Shown: piece by piece, positions 1-7,436 of the stretch
How positions within the stretch are numbered: position 1 is the stretch's first letter
Layout: every line of letters starts with the position of its first letter
From: JBLKSS01 sp047607725
Lineage (GTDB): Bacteria; Pseudomonadota; Gammaproteobacteria; Enterobacterales; Enterobacteriaceae
Reading direction: 5' to 3'
NCBI RefSeq assembly: GCF_047607725.1
Contig: NZ_JBLKSS010000187.1
Span: 1 to 7,442 of the forward strand
DNA: 7,442 nt
Notes under the pieces: model-generated
The model's database searches: none
The model's input: only the letters and a program-made list of their open reading frames with translations
Told to the model about the DNA's origin: nothing
Position numbers and translations under genes: made by a program

Positions 1-338
1 AAGCTAGATCTGGAAAAACGGGGATAGATGATAATGGTGGTAAGTTAATGACTGCATGGCTCATGGTGCTTGATTCACTTGATGCGTAAGAAGCTCAAGC
101 TATCTTGAGGATTATTCATAGGAAAGGGATTGAAGGAGTTATTTCGGCTTGTATGAAAACTGATACTACCAATGAAAATAATATCACTAGCAATGTTGAA
201 AGAGCGTTGCTTGAACTCCCTCCCGAAGAGCAGGAGCGCCTAATGGCCTTACATGAAGCTAAAAAGAGGGCCGCACCTCAAGAGAATCAAATAGAAGACG
301 TAACAAGCTTAGGCTATAAGAAAAGCGGAATAGCCTAA
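1..338 (+). pseudogene. Unrecognised protein, split by an in-frame TAA; 5' end beyond the window
   Basis: The frame that begins at position 3 is open to a TAA at 87-89. It then continues in the same frame, without another stop, to the TAA ending at 338. Read through the stop, the protein has about 28 residues ending LMVLDSLDA, then EAQAILRIIHRKGIEGVIS, then a charged, probably helical stretch (LELPPEEQERLMALHEAKKRAA) and a polar tail. Composition and helical periodicity run smoothly across the TAA, so I read it as one gene with a nonsense mutation (a Gln, Lys or Glu codon turned TAA). An alternative is a separate 61-residue gene starting at the ATG at 153. It has an AAGGAG at 133-138, but the 14-base spacer is long. 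A TTG start at 105 is also open, with no convincing ribosome site. I do not recognise the family. The stretch is clearly more AT-rich than the operon to the right, which fits a mobile-element or phage origin, but no hallmark domain shows this. Confidence 0.4.
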
Positions 339-419
339 GTAAATACTACGCTATCGCATGTTAAATTTACCATACTTAATTTAATGTTTTATATAATTAT
401 TTTTATTTAAAGATGATGA

Positions 420-631
420 TCAAAAGGCGTTTGAACGGCTTTCAAACTTACTCAAACTACAACCAATCCAGTCCAGAATATAGTGCAAAAAAATCATTTT
501 CTGATCATTTTTTGCAATGAGTCCAAAATCCTTAAAATCGTTGTAAGCCCCGCCAATAACGGGCTTACGACTAATCCAACGTTCCCTTTGATAGTCCAGA
601 AATGCTTGCCACCCCACACGCTCGTTATTCG
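420..631 (-). pseudogene. C-terminal remnant of an unrecognised protein, truncated at a deletion joint
   Basis: Reading the minus strand from about 631 down to the TGA at 420-422 gives roughly 65-70 residues of natural-looking protein. It is rich in aromatics, Asp, Lys and Ile (for example WQAFLDYQRERWISRKPV, then AYNDFKDFGLIAKNDQK and a hydrophobic FLHYILDWIG). Codon third positions are mixed, as expected for a moderately AT-rich gene. The open frame continues upstream to 932, but beyond about 632 it is only the antisense of the amidohydrolase remnant and its composition turns into Pro/Arg/Gly shadow. The supported part is therefore a C-terminal fragment whose N-terminus was lost at the junction near 620-635. 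I do not recognise the family and found no catalytic motif. It could also be a chance open frame, but its composition argues against that. Confidence 0.4.
484..516. repeat. Imperfect inverted repeat
   Basis: TGCAAAAAA at 484-492 is the perfect reverse complement of TTTTTTGCA at 508-516. An inner TCA (494-496) can pair with TGA (502-504) across a small asymmetric bulge, leaving a five-base loop. The stem is AT-rich and lies inside the minus-strand gene remnant, so it may be only a coincidence of Lys/Phe-rich codons. It lacks the GC-rich stem of an intrinsic terminator. Confidence 0.3.
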
Positions 632-1740
632 CCGCTGCCGGGCAACGGCCAGGGTCACGGCTGCGGCCATAATCTGCTGGGTTCGGCGGCGATGCTGGCG
701 GCGAAGGCGTAAAGAGTGGCTGACTAAAACTGGTCAGCCCGGCCGGGTGCGCTATTACGGCTGTCCCGCTGAAGAGGGGGGAGCCGCAAAATCCTTTATG
801 GCACGCGCCGGCACGTTTGATGGCGTCGATGTCGCCATTACCTGGCATCCCAGCGTCCATCATGAAGTGGCGAAAGCCCTGTCGCTGGCCAATACCCGTA
901 TGGATTTCTTCTTCACGGGGCGCGCCTCCCACGCCGCCGCCGCACCTGGGCCGCAGCGCGCTGGATGCGGTGGAACTGATGAACGTGGGGGTATAGTATT
1001 TGCGTGAACATGTCCCGCAGAATTCACGTATCCACTATACCATGCTCGATTCCGGCGGTATCGCGCCGAATGTGGTACAGGCCAAGGCCGCCGTGCGCTA
1101 TGCCATCCGCGCCCGCGATGTCGAAAGCATGTTTGAACTCAACTCGCGCGTGAAACGGGTGGCCGAAGGCGCCGCCACCATGACCGATACGCAATTAACC
1201 GTCAGCATCATGAGCGCGGTCGCCAATCTGCTGGGTAACCGGCCGCTGGAAGAAGCCATGTAGCAGAATTTCGAACTGCTGGGTCCGGTCGCGTTCGATC
1301 ATAGCGATTACGCCTTCGCCGATGAGATTCAAAGCACGCTTAACGCCGCGGATATTCAAAACGATTATCGCCGGACCGGGATGAAACCCGCTCATCCCAA
1401 ATCCCTGAGCAATTATATCATCCCCCTCGACACCCACGGCGAGCCGATGATCGGATCGACCGATGTGGCGGATGTCAGTTGGGTTATCCCGACGGTACAA
1501 GCGCATGTGCCGACGATGGCCATCGGCACGCCAGGCCATTCCTGGCAGTTGACCGCTCAGGGGAAAATGCCCGACGCCCATAAAGGACTGGCCCATGTCG
1601 CAAAAATCATGGCAGCCACGGGCATTGACGTGCTCACCGACAAAATGTTGCTTGCCCAGGTCAAAAAAGTCCATTTTGAACAGACCCGCGCCACTTCCTA
1701 CCGGTGCCCGATACCGGCCGAGGTGAAACCGCCTGTTCAG
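632..1740 (+). pseudogene. M20-family amidohydrolase (AbgB-like), 5'-truncated and multiply disrupted
   Basis: Stitched across three frames, this matches the M20 metallopeptidase family and in particular E. coli AbgB, the p-aminobenzoyl-glutamate hydrolase subunit, as I recall its sequence. Visible family motifs in order are: HGCGHNLLG at about 656-682 (metal-binding His region), CPAEEGG (the Glu pair for catalysis and metal binding), TWHP (metal His), SHAA followed by LGRSALDAVELM, SGGIAPNVVQA, STDVADVSW, GTPGHSWQ near the C-terminus, and a closing YRCPIP. About the first 100 residues of the family are missing, because sequence upstream of about 630 belongs to an unrelated minus-strand fragment. 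Lesions: a net two-base loss at 710 (LAAKA, then KEWL in another frame); a five-base loss at about 944, probably slippage between tandem GCACC copies; TAG at 994-996 (GV-stop-YLREHV); TAG at 1261-1263 (EEAM-stop-QNF); and a lost natural stop, so the frame runs on to 1863 and overlaps the next gene. The family hydrolyses N-acyl or peptide amide bonds, and the next-door importer suggests an imported substrate. The exact substrate cannot be read from this remnant. Confidence 0.9.
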
Positions 1741-1772
1741 CCCCGCCCCGAGACCTTGTTATTGATTGCTAC

Positions 1773-1778
1773 AGGAGA
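1773..1778 (+). promoter_or_regulatory. Ribosome binding site for the substrate-binding protein
   Basis: AGGAGA lies five bases before the ATG at 1784. This sets the start at 1784 rather than the in-frame TTG at 1766, and makes the protein begin with a proper signal peptide. Confidence 0.7.
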
Positions 1779-1783
1779 GCACC

Positions 1784-3381
1784 ATGACATTGACCCGAAT
1801 TGCCGCCCTATTGGCCGCGGCGGGCGCTTGCAGCGCAACGGCCGAGGCCGCCACACCGCCTGATTCGCGGGTGATGGCCTGGAATATCGATGCCATCAGC
1901 ACCTGGGACCCCGCTCAGATAGGCGAGGTGGTGACCAGCGAAATCTACTCCAATACGTGCGACACGCTAGTGGACTTCGATCCCGGTGATGAGAAAAAAG
2001 TGGTGCCTTCGCTGGCGTCAAGTTGGGATGTCTCGCCCGATCGCCGGCAAATCACTTTCCATTTACGCGACAATCTGACCTTTGCGGACGGTACTCCCGC
2101 CACGGCGGGAGATCTGGCCTGGTCGCTGCAGCGGGTGGTGAAACTGGGTTATGGCAACGCCGCCACGATTACCGACTACGGATTTAACAAGTAAAACGTC
2201 GATAACACTATTACGGCGCCGGACGATCGCACGCTGGTGTTCAAACTGGATAAGCCCTATCCCACCACGCTGATCTTACAGGCGATTGCGGCAAATAATG
2301 TCTCTTCCTTGTTGGAACGGAAAAAGGTGGAAAAGGAAGCGGTCAATGGCGACATGGGACACACCTATCTGACAACCCATACCGCCTGCGTCGTGGCCCC
2401 TACCAGCTAACCCGCTGGAACGCGGGGGAAGGCGTTATGCTGCAGGCCGTCGATCGCTACAGGGGCGGACAACCGCCGCTAAAGCGGGTGTTGATCCGCC
2501 ATGTTGCCGAAACCGGTACACAGCGGCTGCTGGTCACCCAAGGGGATGTGGATATCGTCCGCGACCTGTCTGCGGATGACCTGAAAACCCTTGATGAAGG
2601 TAATAAGGTCAAGGTAGAGAAAGTGCTCAAGCTGCAATTATTCTTTTGGACTTTCAATAATGAAGACCCGATCTTCAAAAATGAGAAAGTCCGCCTCGCC
2701 ATGCGCTATCTGATCGATTATGACGGCCTGGCGAAAAGCGTTATGCTGTACCTCGGGGTACCCCGCGCCAGCTTCGTGCAAATCGGCGCCTTCGGTGCGT
2801 TGGACGACCATGCCGGCCAACCGTTCAAACTGGACCTGGACAAAGCCAAGCAACTGCTGACAGAGGCAGGCTACCCCCAGGGTTTCAGTGCCACCGTCTA
2901 CTTCGGCACGCTACCCCATTCGGCGCCCATCGCGCAGAGCGTGCAGCAAAACGCCGCCAAAATCGGCGTAAAGCTCACGTTGGAGCGGATGGCCAACGCA
3001 CAGTTGTTCAGCAAAGTGCGCGGCCGCGAGTTTCAGAGCGCCATGATGGCCTGGCAGACCTCGGTGCCGGACGCTTACGGCAACGCCTCGCGGCTGGTGT
3101 TCAATCCGGATAACGACAAGAACGCCCGCGCGACCCAGTACCCCAGTTGGTGCGCCGCCTGCTTTTTTGATCCCGAGTTGAACAAAAAGGTCCAAGCGGC
3201 GGTAATGGAACCCGATGACGCAAAACGGGTGGCCCTCTACGCCAGTCTTCAGCAGGAAGTCATGCAAAAAGGCCCGATGGCGATCATGTTCCAGATGTAC
3301 AACACGGCGGGAATCAATACGGTTTTGAAAAACTGGACCTGGAACGGTTTCCGCGTTTGGTACAACAAAGCACGTAAATAA
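1784..3381 (+). pseudogene. Peptide ABC transporter substrate-binding protein (SBP_bac_5 / DppA-like), disrupted
   Basis: This is the periplasmic receptor of a peptide-type importer. The start at 1784 follows a good ribosome site and gives a Sec signal peptide of about 22-24 residues (basic MTLTR, an Ala/Leu core, and an AEA-type signal peptidase I site). The mature part shows family hallmarks: EIYSNTCDTLVDFD, LASSWDVSPD, ITFHLRDNLTFADGTP with DLAWSLQRV, later FTRWN-type LTRWNAGEG, a long C-terminal lobe with VRLAMRYLIDYDGL and LTEAGYPQGF, and a closing WNGFRVWY. Total span is about 530 codons, a normal length for the family. Two lesions break it. A TAA at 2192-2194 falls between GFNK and NVDNTITAPDD, probably from a Gln, Glu or Lys codon. 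A net one-base loss lies between about 2387 and 2397, just before GPYQLTRW. After that the frame is open from 2395 to the normal TAA at 3379-3381. The first 136 residues could still be made and exported, but would lack most of both lobes. Permease 1 follows after 12 bases, as expected for an operon. Confidence 0.92.
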
Positions 3382-3393
3382 CGGAGGCGTGTC

Positions 3394-4378
3394 ATGTCGC
3401 AGGCTTTCTCCACCTCAGCCGAGCCGGGGGAAATATCTCCCGTCTGGCGCTACCTGTCCGCCGCGCTGAAAGGAATGCTGTCCATCCTGTGTACGCGGCT
3501 GGGGCTTGCGGCGTTAACCTTCTTTATTGGCCGGCTGCTGCCTATCGATCCGGTGGTGGCCGTCATTGGCGATAACGCCAGCCAGGAAGCCTATAACCAG
3601 ATGTATCACCAATTGGGCCTGGATCAGCCGCTGTGCCAGCAGTTCGCCGACTATGTAGTCTCGGTGGCGCATTTGAATTTCGGGATGGCGCTCACCACCA
3701 ACAGCCCGGGGGCGCAGGATATCGCCCGGGTCTTTCCGGCGACGCTGGAACTGGCGACGGTGGCGGCTCTCATCGGTACCGGCCTCGGCATTCCCTCCGG
3801 CGTCCTGTCGGCAATGTACCGTAATTCCTGGTTCGATCACCTGATTCGTTTTTTGGGGCTTATCAGCTACTCAACGCCGCATTTCTGGCTCGGACTGATG
3901 GGATTATTGCTGTTCTACGCGTCTCTGGGCTGGATCGGCGGTCCCGGCCGAGTGGATTTTATTTATGAATTCGATCTGTATCCGGTCACCGGCTTTTGGC
4001 TTATCGACAGCGCAATGACGGGCAACTGGGCGGTTTTTCGCAATGTTTTTAGCCATATCTTCTATCTGCTTCGATTCTCGGCCTGAGTTCGTTGGCCTAT
4101 ATCAGCCGCATGACCCGTAGCTTTATGATCGAACAACTGGCGCAGGAATATATTATCACCGCGCGGGTAAAAGGACTGTCCTGGGCGCGGTGCTGACCGA
4201 AACCGTGTTCGCCTGGCCGAGCTTTGGCCGTTATCTTACCAATGCGCAGCTGGCCGGCGACATGAACGCCGTGGTGGGATGCGCCTTACTGACCGGCGCG
4301 ATTTTTGTCCTGTTAAATGTGGTGTGCGACCTGCTTTATCACCTCTTCGACCCGCGCACCCGCCGGGAAGTTCAATGA
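3394..4378 (+). pseudogene. Peptide ABC transporter permease 1 (DppB/OppB-like), disrupted
   Basis: This is the first inner-membrane subunit of the importer. The ATG at 3394 has GGAGG six bases upstream. The N-terminal 220 or so residues are intact and DppB-like: a first membrane helix in LGLAALTFFIGRLLPIDPV, the typical YNQMYHQLGLDQPL periplasmic segment, LNFGMAL, then helices in VFPATLELATVAALIG and TPHFWLGLMGLLLFY. A one-base loss at about 4069-4070 sends the frame to a TGA at 4084-4086. The true frame resumes as SILGLSSLAYISRMTRS from 4071. A second break at about 4179-4186 joins EYIITARVKGLS directly to LGAVLTETVFAWP. Compared with the DppB pattern I recall, some 25-30 residues are absent there. 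They include the second half of the cytoplasmic EAA loop that docks on the ATPase, and the start of the next helix. The tail (FGRYLTNAQLAGD to RTRREVQ) is normal and its TGA overlaps the next start in ATGA. Without the EAA loop this subunit could not couple to ATP hydrolysis even if the frame were restored. Confidence 0.92.
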
Positions 4379-5308
4379 CCGATTCCTTGAACAAGCCGCT
4401 GTCGGCGCGTCCGCGTTCAACCTGGCGCGAATGGATCGCCGCGTCCTACCCCGCGACGCCGTTGCAGGCAAGGATGCAGCGGCTATGGCTACAGTGGCAC
4501 CGCTTCAGCGCTAACCGTTCCACGCTGTTCGGCCTGCTGGTGCTGTTGTTCATCCTGGCGGCGGCTCTATTAGCGCCGGTATTGGCCAACCAATATCTAC
4601 GTCCAAGATCTGGCCCACCGTCTGCAGCCGCCCAGCGCCGATCACTGGCTCGGCACCGATGAGCTGGGCCGGGATATCTATAGTCGCCTGATATTCGGGG
4701 CGCGGATTACGCTGTATATCGCCGCGCTCACCGCCGTGATAATCACCCCGCTCGAGCTAATTATCGGCACCACCGCCGGCTATCTCGGCGGCTGGGTGGA
4801 TACGGTGTTGATGCGTCTGGTGGATATTTTCCTGGCGTTTCCCAGCTTGATTTTGGCATTGGCGTTTGTCGCCGCGCTGGGNCCCGGCCTTGAGAACACG
4901 ATTATCGCTATCGCGCTCTCNTCGTGGCCGCCGATTGCGCGCCTGGCGCGGGCGGAAACGCTATCGATTCGCAAAATGGACTATATCGCGGCGATACGGC
5001 TAAAGGGAGCGTCCTCCTAGCATATCATCCTGCACCATCTGATGCCGATGTGCCTGCCCTCGGTGGTGGTGCGCGTCACGCTGAATATGGCCGCCATTAT
5101 CCTGACCGCGGCGGGGCTGGGTTTCCTCGGCCTGGGCGCGCAGGCACCCAGCCCGGAGTGGGGCGCCATGCTCTCTTCGGGACGGGAATTTATGATGAAT
5201 CACGGCTGGATCGCGGCAATCCCCGGTTTGGCCATTCTGTTTACCAGTCTGGCTTTCAACCTGTTAGGTGATGGCCTGCGCGACGTGATGGATCTCCGCC
5301 ATGAATGA
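4375..5308 (+). pseudogene. Peptide ABC transporter permease 2 (DppC/OppC-like), disrupted
   Basis: This is the second membrane subunit, starting in an ATGA overlap with permease 1. It opens with a long cytoplasmic N-terminus and a first membrane helix at about residues 50-70 (LFGLLVLLFILAAALLAPVL). The frame breaks at about 4591 (net loss of two bases or gain of one). It continues in another frame with the hallmark WLGTDELGRDIYSRLIFGARITL region, then helices in VIITPLELIIGTTAGYLGG, IFLAFPSLILALAFV and IIAIALSSWPPIARL. The cytoplasmic EAA loop reads YIAAIRLKGASS, stop, HIILHHLMP, with the TAG at 5018-5020. Downstream GLGFLGLGAQAPSPEWG and AIPGLAILFTSLAFNLLGDGL are typical of the DppC C-terminus. 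Two ambiguous bases (4882 and 4921) fall in third codon positions, where any base gives Gly and Ser. The TGA at 5306-5308 overlaps the ATPase start. Length with the lesions repaired is about 310 residues, normal for the family. Confidence 0.92.
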
Positions 5309-6166
5309 TCTTCTGCTGGACGTCGAAAATCTTAATGTGGTGTTTAAAGGCGCTTATCAGGACCACTCCGCGGTGCGAAATGTGTCATTCACCGTCGGGC
5401 GGGGAAAAGTGGCCATCGTAGGGGAATCCGGCTCGGGTAAATCCCAGACCTGTCGGGCGCTGCTCAAGCTGACGCCCAAAGTCGGCCGTATCAGCGCCGA
5501 CAAAATGCGTTTTGGCGATGTCGATTTGCTCAACGCCAGCGAGAAACAGATGCGCCGCATCCGCGGCAATCGTATTTCCATGGTATTCAGGACCCGAAAT
5601 TTTCCCTTAACCCGCTGATGCGGATCGGCCATCAAATTACCGAAGCCTACCGTTTGCATACGCGCGTGAGTCAAAAAGACGCCCGGGACAAAGCCTTGGC
5701 GATGCTGGAATCCATGCATATCCGCGAAGCGGAACAGGTATTCCGGCTCTACCCCCATGAAATTTCGGGCGGCATGGGGCAAAGGGTGATGATTGCGATG
5801 ATGCTTATCCCCGAGCCGGATCTTATCATCGCCGATGAGCCCACCAGCGCGCTGGACGTTACCGTGCGTCAACAGGTACTGACCATCCTTGATGAACAAC
5901 TGGCGCGGCACAACACCGGTTTACTGTTTATCACCCATGACCTCAATCTGGTGTCGCGCTTTTGTCACCGGGTGCTGGTGATGTATGCCGGCCGCATCGT
6001 CGAGGAGATCGCGGCGGCGCAGCTGGAGCACGCTTGCCATCCTTATACCCGGGCATTACTCGACAGTCAGCCGCGTCTGCGCCATCCGGTGGCGACGCTT
6101 AGCGTCCCCGCACGCGATCCGGCCTGGCTGGACGGCCCGAGCTACCGTTATGGTGTCGCCCTATGA
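5301..6166 (+). pseudogene. Peptide ABC transporter ATPase 1 (DppD/OppD-like), one-base deletion in the Q-loop
   Basis: This is the first of two cytoplasmic ATPases that power the importer. The ATG at 5301 overlaps the permease 2 stop by eight bases. Walker A is GESGSGKS at about residues 41-48, and MVF precedes the Q-loop. Where MVFQDPKFSLNPLM is expected, one C of the Gln codon is missing at 5588/5589. The frame therefore runs to a TGA at 5616-5618. In the corrected frame the rest is complete: the signature ISGGMGQRVMIAM (Gly where Arg is usual before QRV), Walker B LIIADEPTSALD, switch His in ITHDL, and the peptide-importer C-terminal signature HPYTRALLDSQPRL, ending at a TGA at 6164-6166. 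GRGKVAIVG before Walker A looks one residue short of the usual RGE-type pattern. This is the least damaged gene in the operon. Its two halves meet in a TGATG stop-start overlap at 5616-5620, so a split product is formally possible. Confidence 0.93.
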
Positions 6167-6861
6167 ATGTGATTCCCAGCGCACAGCGCAGTATTGAAAC
6201 CCTGGCATTAAGCATCGCCTTCGGCGAGGGACGTCAGCGCCGTCAGGTGGTCGACAACGTCAATATTCTCTTGGGACAAGGAGAAAGCTATGGCCTTATC
6301 GGTGAATCCGGCTGCGGCAAATCAACCCTCCTGCGCGCGTTGGCGGGCCTGAATCACCATTATCAAGGGCATATATCCTGCTTAACAACCGCGAGCAGCA
6401 GCACCGGCGCGACAAAGGCTTCTACCGGGATGTCCAGATGGTGTTCCAAGATCCCTATGCCTCGTTACATCCGCGCAAAATAGTATGGAATACTTTGCGA
6501 GAGCCGTTACAACTACAGGGGCTGGAGCGCCATGAGGCGCACATTAGCGAAGTGCTGAACGCCGTCGGCCTGTCAGACGCTTTTCGTTACCGCTATCCCC
6601 ATCAACTTTCCGGCGGCCAGCGCCAGCGGGTGGCCATCGCCCGCGCGCTGATCCTGGAGCCGTCGATCCTGCTGGATGAGCCCACTTCAGCGCTGGACGT
6701 TTCTGTGCAGGCGGAGATCCTCAATTTGCTGAGTCAAATGCGCCGGCAGCGTCGATTGACCTATCTCCTCGTCACACACGATTTGGCGGTGGTGGCACAC
6801 TTATGCGACAGGATCGGCATCATGTATCAGGGTAGACTTCTGGAGGAATTCACCGCCGGCG
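6163..6861 (+). pseudogene. Peptide ABC transporter ATPase 2 (DppF/OppF-like), frameshifted and 3'-truncated
   Basis: This is the partner ATPase, starting in an ATGA overlap with ATPase 1. Walker A is GESGCGKST at about residues 47-55. A one-base loss at 6373-6374 (GHI, then ILLNNREQQ in the next frame) sends the original frame to a TAA ending at 6483. The correct frame carries the Q-loop MVFQDPYASLHPRK, signature LSGGQRQRVAIARAL, Walker B ILLDEPTSALDVSVQAEIL and switch His in VTHDL. LEPSILLDEP is one residue shorter than the usual spacing to DEP, suggesting a three-base in-frame loss. Homology ends after GIMYQGRLLEEF at about 6850. The expected HPYTR-type C-terminal region, some tens of residues, is absent because the sequence switches to a serine hydrolase. 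The open frame itself runs on to a TGA at 6933-6935, but those last 25 or so residues are out-of-frame hydrolase sequence. Confidence 0.92.
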
Positions 6862-7436
6862 CCCGGCGACAACTGGTGCTACAACAACTGGGACTTCAAC
6901 GCCCTCGGCAGCGTATGGCGCCAGCTGACCGGTGAGGCTATCCACGACGCCTTCGCGCGGCAGATAGCCGGCCCCATCGGCATGGAGGATTTTCGTCCCG
7001 CGCAGGATGGCGCCATGGAACCCGGGGATTTCTCGGACCACCCCGCCTATCCCTTTCGTCTCTCAAACCGTGACCTGCTTCGGTTCGGCCAGTTATTTTT
7101 GCAGCAGGGGACATGGGACGATCGGCAGGTGATACCGGCGCACTGGGTCCGCAGCAGCACGCTTCCCATCTCCCACGCCGGCTGCCGCGGCGCGTACGGC
7201 GCGATGTGGTGGGTCACGCGTGCCGGCGTCGCCTGGCCGGGGGTAATACTCCCCGATGGCAGCTATTCGGCGCGCGGCGCAGCGATCATTTTTGCCTGGT
7301 GATGCCGTCGATGGCCTTAGTCATCGTCCATCGTGTAGACACCGATACGCCTGGAAAAGAGGTGAGCCGTTTTCAAACCGGCCGGCTTCTACAACTGCTT
7401 ATTGACACGCTCAACTCAAGGGACATTTTATCATGA
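6862..7436 (+). pseudogene. Beta-lactamase-fold serine hydrolase, C-terminal half only, frameshifted
   Basis: From the CCC at 6862 the frame reads PGDNWCYNNWDFNALGSVW, the YxN region and following helix of the class C beta-lactamase / penicillin-binding-protein-like serine hydrolase family (Pfam Beta-lactamase). It continues with GPIGMEDFR, DHPAYPFRLSNRDLLRFGQLFL, WDDRQVIPAHWV, YGAMWWV and SYSARGA, all typical of this family. The N-terminal half, with the catalytic SxxK serine motif, is absent: at 6862 the sequence joins directly to the end of ATPase 2. A one-base loss at about 7282 takes the frame to a TGA at 7300-7302. The true frame continues as HFCLVMPSMALVIVHRVDTDTPG to a TGA at 7434-7436. 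The break falls on the third active-site motif (normally a KTG- or GGH-like strand). Family members act as esterases, D-aminopeptidases or carboxypeptidases, so the substrate is open. About 190 residues remain of an expected 350-450. Confidence 0.88.

Noticed and set aside
339..419. Promoter in the AT-rich gap (TATAAT-like bases near 390-396)
   Set aside because: No matching -35 element at a proper spacing, and such matches are expected by chance in sequence this AT-rich.
632..932. Extension of the minus-strand open frame to position 932
   Set aside because: Beyond about 632 it is antisense to the amidohydrolase remnant, whose plus-strand reading carries clear family motifs. The minus reading there is Pro/Arg/Gly-rich shadow.
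1784..1855. Lipoprotein signal in the binding protein (AGAC)
   Set aside because: The residue three before the Cys is Ala rather than Leu, Val or Ile, and a better signal peptidase I site follows. Peptide-binding proteins of this type in enterobacteria are usually soluble.
994..5020. Suppression or recoding of the TAG codons (994, 1261, 5018) as sense
   Set aside because: Three of four in-operon nonsense codons are TAG, but the same genes also carry frameshifts and deletions that amber readthrough could not rescue.
1195..5911. Several minus-strand open frames inside the operon (1195-1674, 2457-2702, 2638-2853, 2911-3267, 3514-3840, 4780-4974, 5000-5203, 5357-5911)
   Set aside because: All lie opposite plus-strand sequence with recognisable family motifs and have shadow-type composition.
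5580..6380. Programmed ribosomal frameshifting at the ATPase breaks
   Set aside because: No slippery heptamer with a downstream structure is evident at 5588 or 6373, and the other genes are broken in ways frameshifting cannot repair.
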